64,000 bases of DNA from Burkholderia sp. Bp9143 (GTDB lineage: Bacteria; Pseudomonadota; Gammaproteobacteria; Burkholderiales; Burkholderiaceae). Below, piece by piece: positions 18,408 through 28,069 of this stretch. The stretch lies in assembly GCF_003853645.1 (NCBI RefSeq), contig NZ_QTPO01000002.1, forward strand, positions 1 to 64,000, read 5' to 3'. The position numbers and the translations under genes are program-made. Position 1 is the first letter of the stretch, and each line of letters opens with the position of its first letter. The notes under the pieces are model-generated. The model saw nothing but the letters and a program-made list of their open reading frames with translations, had not been told where the DNA came from and ran no database searches.

Positions 18408-19943
18408 GTGATCAAAAAATTCATTCGCAAGCTGCTCGGCCAGGACGGCGCCGAACAAACGTCGCCCGCCGAGGCGCCCACCGCCGACTCGGCCCCTGCC
18501 CAGCGCCCCGCGAAGGGTAGCCGCGGCGGCACCGCCAAAAAGCCGCGCAGCAATCACGAGCCGACCGTCGTGCCGGCCAGCGTGCACCAGATCGATCCGT
18601 CGCTGATCTCGAGGAACGCCGTGCGCGTGACCGACACGCTGCAGCAGGCGGGCTTCCGCGCATTCATCGTCGGCGGCGCCGTACGCGACCTGCTGCTCGG
18701 CATCGCGCCGAAGGACTTCGACGTCGCGACCGACGCGACGCCGACCGAGGTGCAGCGCCTGTTCCGCCGTGCGCGCCTGATCGGCCGCCGCTTCCAGATC
18801 GTCCACGTGCAGTTCGGCCAGGAACTGATCGAGGTGTCGACGTTCCGCGCACTGGTCGACGCGCCGCCCGAAGCCGCCGCGGCCGAGCCGCCGAAGCGCC
18901 TGAAGCGCGACGAACTCGATCGCCGCACGCATGCGGTGGACGCGAGCGGCCGCGTGCTGCGCGACAACGTGTGGGGCGAACAACACGAAGACGCCGCGCG
19001 CCGCGACTTCACGATCAACGCGATGTACTACGACCCGTCGACGCAGACGGTGCTCGATTACCACGACGGGATGGCCGACATGCGCGCCCGTCTGCTGCGG
19101 ATGATCGGCGATCCCGCCACGCGCTATCGCGAGGATCCGGTGCGGATGCTGCGCGTCGTGCGTTTCGCGGCGAAGCTCGGCTTCGAGATCGAGCCGCACA
19201 CGCGCGAGCCGATCAACGCGCTCGCCGACCTGATCAACAACGTGCCGGCCGCGCGCCTGTTCGACGAGATGCTGAAGCTGCTGTTGTCGGGCCACGCGCT
19301 CGCGTGCCTGAAGCAGCTACGCAAGGAAGGCCTGCACCACGGGCTGCTGCCGCTCCTGGACGTCGTGCTCGAGCAGCCGCAGGGCGAGAAGTTCATCACG
19401 CTCGCGCTGAACAACACCGACGCGCGCGTGCGCGCCGGCAAGCCGGTGTCGCCGGGCTTCCTGTTCGCGACGCTCCTGTGGCACGACATGCGCCAGCGCT
19501 TCGAGCAATACACGGCCGAAGGCGAAATCCCGGTGCCGGCGCTCCATCGCGCGATGGACGACGTGCTCGACATGCAGACCGAAAAGCTCGCGATCCACAA
19601 GCGCTACTCGGCCGACATGCGCGAGATCTGGGGCCTGCAACTGCGCCTCGAAAAACGCTCGGGCCGCAGCGCGATGCGGCTGCTGGAACACCAAAGGTTT
19701 AGAGCGGGGTATGATTTCCTCCTGTTACGCTGCGAATCCGGCGAGCTCGAAGCAGCTGTCGGCCAGTGGTGGACGGATTTCATCGAAGGCGACGCGGCCG
19801 CCCGTGAGGCACTCCTCACGCAGGGCGGCTCGAAGGAAAAATCGCCCCGCAAGCGGCGCCGCCGCGGCGGTGCGCGAAACCGCAAGCCGGACGAAGGCGC
19901 CGCCGAGCAGGCGCCGGACACCGCGGGCGGTTCCGACGACTGA
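18408..19943 (+). CDS. pcnB: Poly(A) polymerase I
   Basis: A 511-residue nucleotidyltransferase that adds poly(A) to RNA 3' ends and promotes decay. The motif FIVGGAVRDLLLGIAPKDFD near residue 84 and the RRDFTINAMYYD block are the catalytic head and fingers of the PcnB/CCA family. The Lys/Arg-rich C-terminal tail (KSPRKRRRRGG) is typical of PcnB and not of CCA-adding enzymes. The GTG start at VIKKFIRKLLG follows directly after the HAD gene. A basic, Ala/Pro-rich N-terminal extension of about 50 residues precedes the core. Confidence 0.94.
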   Translation: MIKKFIRKLLGQDGAEQTSPAEAPTADSAPAQRPAKGSRGGTAKKPRSNHEPTVVPASVHQIDPSLISRNAVRVTDTLQQAGFRAFIVGGAVRDLLLGIAPKDFDVATDATPTEVQRLFRRARLIGRRFQIVHVQFGQELIEVSTFRALVDAPPEAAAAEPPKRLKRDELDRRTHAVDASGRVLRDNVWGEQHEDAARRDFTINAMYYDPSTQTVLDYHDGMADMRARLLRMIGDPATRYREDPVRMLRVVRFAAKLGFEIEPHTREPINALADLINNVPAARLFDEMLKLLLSGHALACLKQLRKEGLHHGLLPLLDVVLEQPQGEKFITLALNNTDARVRAGKPVSPGFLFATLLWHDMRQRFEQYTAEGEIPVPALHRAMDDVLDMQTEKLAIHKRYSADMREIWGLQLRLEKRSGRSAMRLLEHQRFRAGYDFLLLRCESGELEAAVGQWWTDFIEGDAAAREALLTQGGSKEKSPRKRRRRGGARNRKPDEGAAEQAPDTAGGSDD

Positions 19944-19978
19944 CGCGCTCGCCGGCGAACGACGTAGGAAGTGATGCC

Positions 19979-20521
19979 ATGACGGTTGCATATATCGGAC
20001 TGGGGGCGAATCTCGGCGATGCGCGCCAGACCCTGAAGGACGCGGTGGTGTGCCTCGCGCAGCAGCGCACCATCTCGATCCTCGGCAAATCGAGCCTGTA
20101 TCGCACGGCGCCCTTCGAAGCGGGCGGCGACGATTACTACAACTGCGCCGTCAAGCTCGACACGACGTTGTCGGCCCGGGAGCTGCTCGCGCTCTGCCAG
20201 AAGATCGAACATCACTTCGGGCGCGAGCGCCCGTATCGCAACGCGCCGCGCACGCTCGACCTCGACATCCTGCTGTTCGGCTCCGATTCGATCGACGAAC
20301 CCGATCTGATCGTCCCGCATCCGCGCCTCACCGATCGCGCATTCGCGCTCGTGCCGCTCGTCGAAATCGAGCCAGCGCTCGACATCCCCGCGCGCGGCCG
20401 CGCCGATGCGTTCCTCGCCTCCGTCGCGGATCAGCGCGTCGAGAAGGTCCAGACCTGTCAATGCCTGATGCAGAAGGCCCTTGCCGCCGGCGCAGACGCC
20501 GACAAGAACCGCTGCCGATGA
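19979..20521 (+). CDS. folK: 6-hydroxymethyl-dihydropterin pyrophosphokinase
   Basis: A 180-residue HPPK of folate synthesis, transferring pyrophosphate from ATP to 6-hydroxymethyl-7,8-dihydropterin. Motifs are YIGLGANLGD at the N-terminus, the RTAPFEAGG loop, and the signature RNAPRTLDLDILLFG near residue 90. It has a short Ala-rich C-terminal extension. The stop overlaps the start of the deoxynucleoside kinase gene (ATGA at 20518). The pcnB-folK-panB order is common in proteobacteria. Confidence 0.96.
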   Translation: MTVAYIGLGANLGDARQTLKDAVVCLAQQRTISILGKSSLYRTAPFEAGGDDYYNCAVKLDTTLSARELLALCQKIEHHFGRERPYRNAPRTLDLDILLFGSDSIDEPDLIVPHPRLTDRAFALVPLVEIEPALDIPARGRADAFLASVADQRVEKVQTCQCLMQKALAAGADADKNRCR

Positions 20522-21204
20522 ACACTACGCCGCTGACCGTCACCGCGCCCGACCTGCGCGCCCCGCATCGCTATCTCGTGATCGAAGGCCCGATCGGCGT
20601 CGGCAAGACGACGCTCGCGCGCCTGCTCGGCGAGCGCTGGTCGATGCAGGCGCTGCTCGAACGCCCGCAGGACAACCCGTTCCTCGAACGCTTCTATCGC
20701 GACACCGCGCGCTACGCGCTGCCCGCGCAGCTGTCGTTCGCGCTGCAGCGCGCGCAGCAGGCGCGCGAACTGATCGGCGCGCTCGATACGGGTCGCCCCG
20801 TCGTCGCCGATTTCATGCCGCAGAAGAACGACATCTTCGCGCGGCTGAACCTGCCGGAAGACGAATGGCAGCTGTACCGGGCGATCGCGATGCACCTCGA
20901 CGTCCCGCAGGCGCCCGCGCCCGATCTCGTCGTCTATCTGCAGGCGAGCCCCGAGGTGCTGTTCTCGCGCATCCAGAAGCGCGGGCTGCCGATGGAGCTG
21001 CAGATCAGCGACACGTACCTGCGCTCGCTCGTCGATGCGTACAACGAATTCTTCTATCACTACGACCGCACGCCGGTACTCACGGTCGCGGCCGAACACC
21101 TGAACCCGCTGGATTCCCCCGAAGACCTCGCGCTGCTGATCGAGCGCATCGACACGATGCGCGGCCGCAAGGAATTCTTCGTCAAGGGCGAGACGGCGCG
21201 CTGA
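20518..21204 (+). CDS. Deoxynucleoside kinase (deoxyadenosine/deoxyguanosine kinase type)
   Basis: A 228-residue kinase of the dNK/dGK family, which phosphorylates deoxynucleosides for salvage. The P-loop EGPIGVGKTTLA lies at residues 22-33, followed by the ERPQDNPFLERFY substrate region near 48. The lid region is near SRIQKRGLPMELQISDTYL (about 154-172). The ATG overlaps the folK stop. A salvage kinase between folK and panB is not part of either pathway; cotranscription probably reflects shared growth-linked expression. Substrate preference cannot be read from the sequence. Confidence 0.88.
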   Translation: MNTTPLTVTAPDLRAPHRYLVIEGPIGVGKTTLARLLGERWSMQALLERPQDNPFLERFYRDTARYALPAQLSFALQRAQQARELIGALDTGRPVVADFMPQKNDIFARLNLPEDEWQLYRAIAMHLDVPQAPAPDLVVYLQASPEVLFSRIQKRGLPMELQISDTYLRSLVDAYNEFFYHYDRTPVLTVAAEHLNPLDSPEDLALLIERIDTMRGRKEFFVKGETAR

Positions 21205-21246
21205 CGCGTCCTCGCCTGTCGTTCCCCCCATCGAACCGGATTTCCC

Positions 21247-22062
21247 ATGACCTATATCCAGGAATCGAGCCGGCCTGCCGTCACGGTGCCCAAGCTGCAG
21301 GCAATGCGCGAGGCCAACGAGAAGATCGCGATGCTCACCTGCTACGACGCGAGCTTCGCGTCGCTGCTCGATCGCTCGGGCGTCGACGTGCTGCTGATCG
21401 GCGACTCGCTCGGCAACGTGCTGCAGGGCCACACGACCACGCTGTCCGTCTCGCTCGACGACATCGCGTACCACACCGCATGCGTCGCGCGCGTGCAGCC
21501 GCGCGCGCTGATCATGGCCGATCTGCCGTTCGGCACGTACGGCACGCCGGCCGAGGCATTTGCGAGCGCCGTCAAGCTGATGCGCGCCGGTGCGCAGATG
21601 ATCAAGCTCGAAGGCGGCGAATGGCTCACCGAAACGATCCGCTTCCTCGTCGAACGCGCGGTGCCCGTGTGCGCGCACGTCGGCCTCACGCCGCAGTCGG
21701 TGCACGCGTTCGGCGGCTTCAAGGTACAGGGCAAGACCGAGGCCGGCGCCGCACAACTGCTGCGCGACGCGCGCGCGGTCGAGGCAGCCGGCGCACAGGT
21801 CGTCCTGCTCGAGGCCGTACCGACCCTGATCGGATCCGAGGTCACGCAGATGCTGCGGGTCCCGACGATCGGCATCGGCGCGGGTGCCGACTGCTCGGGC
21901 CAGGTGCTCGTGCTGCACGACATGCTCGGCATCTTCCCCGGCAAGCGTCCGCGCTTCGTGAAAGATTTCATGCAGGGCCAGCCGAACATCCAGGCGGCCG
22001 TCGAGGCCTATGTGCGCGCGGTGAAGGACGGCTCCTTCCCCGGCCCGGAACACTCGTTCTGA
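21247..22062 (+). CDS. panB: Ketopantoate hydroxymethyltransferase
   Basis: A 271-residue enzyme using 5,10-methylene-THF and alpha-ketoisovalerate to make ketopantoate, the first step of pantothenate synthesis. Family blocks are [28 protein letters not shown] (split by the metal site), KLEGGEW, and [22 protein letters not shown]. The end of the gene cluster is marked by a strong terminator. Confidence 0.97.
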   Translation: MTYIQESSRPAVTVPKLQAMREANEKIAMLTCYDASFASLLDRSGVDVLLIGDSLGNVLQGHTTTLSVSLDDIAYHTACVARVQPRALIMADLPFGTYGTPAEAFASAVKLMRAGAQMIKLEGGEWLTETIRFLVERAVPVCAHVGLTPQSVHAFGGFKVQGKTEAGAAQLLRDARAVEAAGAQVVLLEAVPTLIGSEVTQMLRVPTIGIGAGADCSGQVLVLHDMLGIFPGKRPRFVKDFMQGQPNIQAAVEAYVRAVKDGSFPGPEHSF

Positions 22063-22102
22063 CGCTCGGCCGGCGGCTCGTTCGCCGGTGCCTTCCCGAT
22101 AC

Positions 22103-22143
22103 GAAAAAGCGCGGCGCTCTTTGCAGGGCGCCGCGCTTTTTCC
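22103..22143. terminator. Bidirectional terminator between panB and pabBC
   Basis: AAAAAGCGCGGCGC and GCGCCGCGCTTTTT form a long stem with A- and T-runs on either side. It can serve panB on the plus strand and the convergent pabBC gene on the minus strand. Confidence 0.9.
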
Positions 22144-22211
22144 TCGGATGCCGTGTTGTCGAACGTGAGCGGCACCGGTGCTTCGGGCACGCGGCCCGAA
22201 CCCTCATTGCG

Positions 22212-24131
22212 TCACTTCAATACCGCGTCGAGCGCGCCGCGCAATGCATTGGTCAGCAGCAGCGCTTCCGCACGCGCAAGGTCATCGCACGTGACGACAC
22301 GCTCCACCGCGCCAAACGCCCGATCGTCGAGCAGCACACCGCGCATCACGCCCGGCAGCACGCCGCACGACAACGGCGGCGTCACCCACACACCATCAAG
22401 CTTCACGAAGAGGTTCGAGCGCCCGCCTTCCGTCACCTCGCCGCGCTCGTTGACGAACAGCATGTCGAAGCCGCCGAGCGCTTCCGCCGCCTGCCACGCA
22501 CGGTCGTATTCCGCGCGGCGCGTCGTCTTGTGCAGCAGCAGCGCATCGTCCGTGCGGGTCGGCGCAAAGCCGTGCGCGGACGCGAGCATCACGCCGACCG
22601 GCCCCGCGGGCAGCGGCTTCAGCGCCGCGGCCGTGATCTCGACCGTGCCGTCCTTCGCGAGCGCGAGTTTCATCCGGTACGGGCCGTCGCCGTCGAGCGC
22701 CGCGCAGCGCGCGTCGATCTCGCGGCGCAATGCATCGGCATCAAGGCGGAAGCCGAACGCATCCGCGCTGCGCTGCAGCCGCGCGAGATGTCGCTCGAGG
22801 TGCCGGATGCCGTCCGCACGCGTCGCGGCGGTGGTTTCGAACAACTGGAAGCCGGGATCGGCATCGGTCAGGAATCGCGCTTTCAATTCGCACTCCGCAT
22901 ATTCGTCGGCGGCGACGCTGTCGAGCACGATGCCCGCGCCGACCCCCATCGTGCCGCGCCGCCGGCCGCCAGCGGCCGCTGCCGCGTCACGCGTGTCGAT
23001 CGTTGCGGCAGCATCGACACCGACCGCATCGAGCGTCAGCGTCCGGATCGCGACCGACAGGCAGAAATCGCCGCAGCCGGCCGCATCGTCGGGTGCCGCA
23101 TCGCCCGCCGAAGGGCCTTCCTTCCGCGCATCGAGCCAGCCGATCGCGCCCGTATAAAGCCCGCGCGGCGTCGACTCGATCGCGTCGATCAGTTCCATCG
23201 TCTTGTGCTTCGGCGCACCGGTGATCGATCCGCACGGAAACAGCGCGCGCAGCATCTGGGCGAACGTGGTGCCGTCGCGCCAGCCGGCCTCGACCGTCGA
23301 CGTCATCTGCCACACCGACGCATACGGCTCGACCGAGAACAGCGCCGGCACCCTGACCGTGCCCGTGCGCGCGATCCGCGACACGTCGTTGCGCAGCAGG
23401 TCGACGATCATCACGTTTTCCGCGCGGTTCTTCGGATCGTTCGCGAGGAACGCGGCGGCCGCCGCGTCGTCGCGCGGATCGGCCGAGCGCGGCGCGGTGC
23501 CTTTCATCGGCCGTGCGCGCAGCACGTCGCCGTGCTTCTCGACGAACAGCTCCGGCGAGCACGACACGACCCACGCGCCGTCTGGCAGCGCGATCAGCGC
23601 ACCGTAACGCACGGGTTGACGTGCACGCAGCCGCCGGTACAGCGCAAGCGGCGTGCCGAACATGTCGAAATTCAGCCGGTACGTGTAGTTGATCTGGTAC
23701 GAATCGCCCACGCGCAATGCGTCGTGCACCGCGGCGATCGCCACGTCGAACGCATCGCGCGACACGCTCTTCGCGACATGTGCGACGCCCGCGATCGATG
23801 GCGGGCCGCCGCCGTCCTGCTGCGTGAGCCATGCGTCGACTTCGTCGCGCGACAGCCGCTCGCAGCGCGCATACAGCAAAAAGCGCAGCGGGGCATGGCC
23901 CGGCTGCGCTCTTTCCAGATTGCGTCCGAATTCGTAATCGCCGACGACGACCGCATGCAGCCCGTCGCGCAGATCCTGCGCCACCGCCGCATCAAGTTCG
24001 TCGAGCCGTGCCGGATCCGTGCACACGCGTTCGCGCACGAAACCGGAATACAAACGACTCGACCGCGCGGACGCGGTCGAGTCGCAATCGTCCAAGAGCG
24101 CGAACGAAGCGCTCTCGTTGCCTTCAGTCAT
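22212..24131 (-). CDS. pabB: Fused aminodeoxychorismate synthase I / 4-amino-4-deoxychorismate lyase
   Basis: A 639-residue fusion giving both steps from chorismate to p-aminobenzoate for folate. Residues about 1-370 are the PabB chorismate-binding domain. Its RPMKGTAPR motif has the Lys typical of aminodeoxychorismate synthase (anthranilate synthase has Ala there), and PCGSITGAPKHKTMELI follows. Residues about 385-639 are a PabC-like PLP-dependent lyase with LLLHKTTRRAEYD (candidate PLP Lys) and ERGEVTEGGRSNLFV. In E. coli the two are separate genes. It starts 4 bases after dnaJ, so it probably shares the heat-shock transcript. Confidence 0.93.
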   Translation of the reverse strand: MTEGNESASFALLDDCDSTASARSSRLYSGFVRERVCTDPARLDELDAAVAQDLRDGLHAVVVGDYEFGRNLERAQPGHAPLRFLLYARCERLSRDEVDAWLTQQDGGGPPSIAGVAHVAKSVSRDAFDVAIAAVHDALRVGDSYQINYTYRLNFDMFGTPLALYRRLRARQPVRYGALIALPDGAWVVSCSPELFVEKHGDVLRARPMKGTAPRSADPRDDAAAAAFLANDPKNRAENVMIVDLLRNDVSRIARTGTVRVPALFSVEPYASVWQMTSTVEAGWRDGTTFAQMLRALFPCGSITGAPKHKTMELIDAIESTPRGLYTGAIGWLDARKEGPSAGDAAPDDAAGCGDFCLSVAIRTLTLDAVGVDAAATIDTRDAAAAAGGRRRGTMGVGAGIVLDSVAADEYAECELKARFLTDADPGFQLFETTAATRADGIRHLERHLARLQRSADAFGFRLDADALRREIDARCAALDGDGPYRMKLALAKDGTVEITAAALKPLPAGPVGVMLASAHGFAPTRTDDALLLHKTTRRAEYDRAWQAAEALGGFDMLFVNERGEVTEGGRSNLFVKLDGVWVTPPLSCGVLPGVMRGVLLDDRAFGAVERVVTCDDLARAEALLLTNALRGALDAVLK

Positions 24132-24135
24132 GCCG

Positions 24136-25272
24136 TTACTCGAAGAAGCTCTTCACCCGGTCGAACCAGCTCTTGCTCTGCGGGCTGTGACGCGCACCGC
24201 CCTCGGCCAGCGACTTCTCGAACTGCTTGAGCAGGTCGCGCTGCTGGTCGGTCAGCTTCACGGGCGTCTCGACCTGCACGTGCACGTACAGGTCGCCCGC
24301 GATGCTCGAACGCAGACCCTTGATCCCCTTGCCGCGCAGGCGGAACGTCTTGCCCGACTGCGTGCCTTCCGGCACCGGGAACGACGCACGGCCGGCCAGC
24401 GTCGGCACCTCGATCTCGCCGCCGAGTGCGGCGGTCGTGAACGGGATCGGCATCTGGCAGTGGAGATCGTCGCCGTCGCGCTCGAACACCGAGTGCGGCT
24501 TGATGTGGATCTCGACGTACAGGTCGCCCGGCGGCCCGCCGTTGATGCCCGGCTCGCCGTTGCCGGCCGAGCGGATCCGCATCCCGTCGTCGATGCCGGC
24601 CGGGATCTTCACTTCGAGCGTCTTGGTTTCCTTCACCTTGCCCGACCCGTGGCAGTGCGCGCACGGTTCCGGGATGTAGGTGCCGGTGCCGTGGCACTTC
24701 GGGCAGGTCTGCTGGATGCTGAAGAAGCCCTGCGACATGCGCACCGTGCCCTGGCCGTGACAGGTCGGGCAGGTTTCCGGCTTCGTGCCGGGCTTCGCGC
24801 CCGACCCGTGACAGACTTCGCACGACACCCAGCTCGGCACGCGGATCTGCGTGTCGTAGCCGTGCGCGGCCTGCTCAAGCGTGATTTCCATGCTGTAGCG
24901 CAGGTCGGCGCCGCGATACACCTGCGGACCGCCGCGGCCGCCGCGCGCGGCACCGCCCGCAGCCTGCCCGAAGATGTCGCCGAAGATGTCGCCGAACGCA
25001 TCCGCGAAGCCGCCGAAACCCTGTCCGCCCGCACCACCCATGTTCGGATCGACGCCCGCGTGGCCGTACTGGTCGTACGCTGCGCGCTTCTGGTCGTCCG
25101 ACAGCATTTCATAGGCTTCCTTCACTTCCTTGAAATGCTCTTCCGCATCCTTGCTGTCCGGATTGCGGTCAGGGTGATACTTCATCGCAAGCTTGCGATA
25201 CGCCTTCTTGATTTCGTCGTCGCTCGCATTCTTTGCGACGCCCAGAACCTCGTAGTAATCCCGTTTCGCCAT
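24136..25272 (-). CDS. dnaJ: Chaperone DnaJ
   Basis: A 378-residue type I J-protein, the DnaK co-chaperone. It has a J domain with YHPDRNPD near residue 33 and a Gly/Phe-rich linker around residues 75-110. A zinc domain follows with four CxxCxGxG repeats ([32 protein letters not shown]), then the C-terminal substrate domains. It lies downstream of dnaK, separated by an unusually long 253-base spacer. That spacer contains G+C-rich inverted repeats but no clear T-run and no gene I can recognise. Confidence 0.97.
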   Translation of the reverse strand: MAKRDYYEVLGVAKNASDDEIKKAYRKLAMKYHPDRNPDSKDAEEHFKEVKEAYEMLSDDQKRAAYDQYGHAGVDPNMGGAGGQGFGGFADAFGDIFGDIFGQAAGGAARGGRGGPQVYRGADLRYSMEITLEQAAHGYDTQIRVPSWVSCEVCHGSGAKPGTKPETCPTCHGQGTVRMSQGFFSIQQTCPKCHGTGTYIPEPCAHCHGSGKVKETKTLEVKIPAGIDDGMRIRSAGNGEPGINGGPPGDLYVEIHIKPHSVFERDGDDLHCQMPIPFTTAALGGEIEVPTLAGRASFPVPEGTQSGKTFRLRGKGIKGLRSSIAGDLYVHVQVETPVKLTDQQRDLLKQFEKSLAEGGARHSPQSKSWFDRVKSFFE

Positions 25273-25525
25273 ATCGATTCACTGTGCCGTCGCGCGTCAC
25301 ACACGCGGCGGCTCCTTTCGCCCGCAGTAAAGTCTCTCGACTCGTCTGGCGCTGCGCCGTCCGCGGACGGCTCACGCAGCACCCGCCAAAAAACAAATGT
25401 GCCCGGAGGGCCGCGAAGCCCGCCAGGCGTGGAGTCGATCCGGCCATCCGGAAGGAAAGACAGACCGCTGTTCAGCCGCGCCGCGCGCGACTCGCGCGCG
25501 GCATGCGGTGCCATGGCAACCCGGC

Positions 25526-27472
25526 TTAGTCCTTCTTCACTTCCTTGAACTCGGCGTCGACGACGTCGTCGGCAGCCTGCTGCGCACCGCCCGCGTGGGC
25601 CGCGCCTTCCGCTGCACCCGCCGCGCCGCCTGCCTGCTGCGCCTGCATGTCGGCGTACATCTTTTCGCCGAGCTTCTGCGACACCTGACCGAGTTCCTCG
25701 ACCTTCGCGTCGATCGCCGCCTTGTCGGCCGACGTATCCTTCAGCACGTCCTCGAGCGACTTCAGCACCGCTTCGATCTTTTCCTTCTCGCCCGCGTCCA
25801 GCTTGTCGCCGTACTCGGCGAGCGCCTTCTTCGTGCTGTGGACCAGCGCGTCGCCCTGGTTGCGCGAATCGGCCAGCTCGCGCAGCTTGTGGTCTTCCGC
25901 TGCGTTCGCTTCCGCGTCCTTGATCATCTGATCGATTTCAGCTTCGGACAGGCCCGAGTTCGCCTTGATCGTGATCTTGTTTTCCTTGCCGGTCGCCTTG
26001 TCCTTCGCGCCGACGTGCAGGATGCCGTTCGCGTCGATGTCGAAGGTCACTTCGATCTGCGGCACGCCGCGCGGCGACGGCGGGATGCCTTCGAGGTTGA
26101 ACTCGCCGAGCAGCTTGTTGCCTGCCGCCATCTCGCGTTCGCCCTGGAACACCTTGATCGTCACGGCCGACTGGTTGTCGTCCGCCGTCGAATACACCTG
26201 TGCGTGCTTCGTCGGGATCGTCGTGTTCTTGTTGATCATCTTCGTCATCACACCGCCGAGCGTCTCGATACCGAGCGACAGCGGGGTCACGTCGAGCAGC
26301 AGCACGTCCTTGCGGTCGCCCGACAGGACCTGGCCCTGGATCGCCGCGCCGACTGCGACGGCTTCGTCCGGGTTCACGTCACGGCGCGGATCCTTGCCGA
26401 AGAACTCCTTCACCTTCTCCTGCACCTTCGGCATGCGGGTCTGGCCGCCGACCAGGATCACGTCGTCGATGTCCGACACCTTGACGCCGGCGTCCTTGAT
26501 CGCGATGCGGCACGGTTCGATCGTGCGCTCGACGAGGTCCTCGACCAGCGCTTCCAGCTTCGCGCGGGTGATCTTCAGGTTCAAGTGCTTCGGACCCGAT
26601 GCGTCGGCCGTAATGTACGGCAGGTTGATTTCGGTCTGCTGGCTCGACGACAGTTCGATCTTCGCCTTTTCAGCGGCTTCCTTCAGGCGCTGCAGCGCGA
26701 GCACGTCCTTCGACAGGTCGACGCCCTGCTCCTTCTTGAACTCGCCGATGATGTAATCGATGATGCGCTGGTCGAAGTCCTCGCCGCCGAGGAACGTGTC
26801 GCCGTTGGTCGACAGCACTTCGAACTGCATTTCGCCGTCAACGTCCGCGATCTCGATGATCGACACGTCGAACGTGCCGCCGCCGAGGTCATACACGGCG
26901 ATCTTGCGGTCGCCCTTCTCGGCCTTGTCGAGGCCGAATGCGAGCGCAGCCGCGGTCGGCTCGTTGATGATCCGCTTGACTTCGAGGCCCGCGATGCGGC
27001 CGGCGTCCTTGGTCGCCTGGCGCTGGCTGTCGTTGAAGTACGCCGGCACCGTGATCACGGCTTCCGTGACCGGCTCGCCGAGGTAGTCTTCGGCCGTCTT
27101 CTTCATCTTGCGCAGCACTTCCGCCGAAACCTGCGGCGGCGCGAGCTTCTCGCCGTGCGCTTCGACCCAGGCGTCGCCGTTGTCGGCCTTGATGATCGTG
27201 TACGGCATCAGGCCGATGTCCTTCTGGACTTCCTTCTCTTCGAAGCGGCGGCCGATCAGGCGCTTCACGGCGAACAGCGTGTTCTTCGGGTTGGTCACGG
27301 ACTGACGCTTGGCCGGCGCGCCGACGAGCACTTCGTTATCGTCCATGTAGGCGATGATCGACGGCGTCGTGCGCGTGCCTTCCGAGTTCTCGATGACCTT
27401 GACCTGGTTGCCTTCCATGATGGCGACGCACGAGTTCGTGGTGCCGAGGTCAATACCGATGATCTTTCCCAT
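25526..27472 (-). CDS. dnaK: Chaperone DnaK (Hsp70)
   Basis: A 648-residue Hsp70. The N-terminal ATPase begins [17 protein letters not shown] with the GGGTFDVSI phosphate loop near residue 197. The substrate domain follows residue 390 with [12 protein letters not shown], and the C-terminus ends EFKEVKKD, close to the EEVKDKK tail of other bacteria. It uses GrpE and DnaJ from the same cluster. GGAGATTAGG precedes the ATG. A sigma32-like promoter lies about 90 bases upstream, so it can be induced apart from grpE-trx. Confidence 0.98.
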   Translation of the reverse strand: MGKIIGIDLGTTNSCVAIMEGNQVKVIENSEGTRTTPSIIAYMDDNEVLVGAPAKRQSVTNPKNTLFAVKRLIGRRFEEKEVQKDIGLMPYTIIKADNGDAWVEAHGEKLAPPQVSAEVLRKMKKTAEDYLGEPVTEAVITVPAYFNDSQRQATKDAGRIAGLEVKRIINEPTAAALAFGLDKAEKGDRKIAVYDLGGGTFDVSIIEIADVDGEMQFEVLSTNGDTFLGGEDFDQRIIDYIIGEFKKEQGVDLSKDVLALQRLKEAAEKAKIELSSSQQTEINLPYITADASGPKHLNLKITRAKLEALVEDLVERTIEPCRIAIKDAGVKVSDIDDVILVGGQTRMPKVQEKVKEFFGKDPRRDVNPDEAVAVGAAIQGQVLSGDRKDVLLLDVTPLSLGIETLGGVMTKMINKNTTIPTKHAQVYSTADDNQSAVTIKVFQGEREMAAGNKLLGEFNLEGIPPSPRGVPQIEVTFDIDANGILHVGAKDKATGKENKITIKANSGLSEAEIDQMIKDAEANAAEDHKLRELADSRNQGDALVHSTKKALAEYGDKLDAGEKEKIEAVLKSLEDVLKDTSADKAAIDAKVEELGQVSQKLGEKMYADMQAQQAGGAAGAAEGAAHAGGAQQAADDVVDAEFKEVKKD

Positions 27473-27502
27473 TTTCCTAATCTCCAGAAATGCTTGTTTG
27501 CT

Positions 27503-27536
27503 GCGCGAAACCCCGCGTTTTTGGGTGGTTTCGCGC
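27503..27536 (-). repeat. Inverted repeat in the dnaK 5' leader
   Basis: The 10-base arms GCGCGAAACC and GGTTTCGCGC are perfectly complementary around a 14-base spacer. They lie between the sigma32-like promoter and the dnaK start. No T-run follows in the leader, so it is not a normal terminator. It lies about 31 bases before the ATG and does not cover the ribosome binding site. Confidence 0.6.
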
Positions 27537-27559
27537 GCCAGAATTCAACTCTGTTCCCG

Positions 27560-27587
27560 AAATGCGTCCGGCCGATCCGTTTTCAAG
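27560..27587 (-). promoter_or_regulatory. Sigma32-like heat-shock promoter of dnaK
   Basis: On the minus strand CTTGAAA (27581-27587) is an exact heat-shock -35. After 13 bases ACGCATTT (27560-27567) matches six of eight positions of the CCCCATNT -10. Confidence 0.75.
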
Positions 27588-27618
27588 ACCCGCCAAGCGA
27601 TGCGGATATTAAATTTTT

Positions 27619-28059
27619 TCAATCGCCGCCGATAGCCGGATCGTGCGGACCGCCATCGCGGTCCGACGGCGCGCCGGCCGCCGCGGCGATCTTCGCGCGC
27701 GCCGCCGACACCGCCGCCTGGAACTGCGCGAGGCCATGCCAGCCGGTCGCGCGGCCGAGCCGCTTGCCACGGTGGAAGAAGAACCACGTCGGCACGCCGT
27801 GCAGGCCGAAGCGGCGCCCCAGCTCATGGTGTTCGTACACGTTGCAATGGAACCACTTCAGGTCCAGCGCGCGGATCGCGTCCGGCTGGGCGAGCATCGC
27901 CTTCTTCGCGATCTCGCAGTTGAAGCAGTCGACGCCCCAGAAGAACACCACGGCAAGCGCATCGCCGGCGCCGGCGATGCCGGCGTCGAACGTGTCGGGT
28001 GCCAGCGCCTGCATGCCGAACGCTTCGAACGCGGCCGGGTCGACGCCGGCGGGAACCAT
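27619..28059 (-). CDS. Thioredoxin-like protein with CFNC motif
   Basis: A 146-residue thioredoxin-fold protein without a signal peptide, so cytoplasmic. VVFFWGVDCFNCEIAKKAML near residue 38 holds CxxC as Cys-Phe-Asn-Cys instead of the usual Cys-Gly-Pro-Cys, and the cis-proline loop is HGVPTWFFF. It lies 10 bases after grpE and upstream of dnaK, inside the heat-shock cluster. A role in thiol repair of stressed proteins is plausible but inferred. The changed active site suggests a different redox potential or partner from standard thioredoxin. Confidence 0.85.
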   Translation of the reverse strand: MVPAGVDPAAFEAFGMQALAPDTFDAGIAGAGDALAVVFFWGVDCFNCEIAKKAMLAQPDAIRALDLKWFHCNVYEHHELGRRFGLHGVPTWFFFHRGKRLGRATGWHGLAQFQAAVSAARAKIAAAAGAPSDRDGGPHDPAIGGD

Positions 28060-28069
28060 CGCGGCAGCC

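Noticed and set aside
20481-24230. A 1249-codon open frame on the plus strand over dnk, panB and antisense to pabBC
   Set aside because: It is out of frame with two recognised genes and antisense to a third, with low-complexity Arg-rich translation. A shadow frame.
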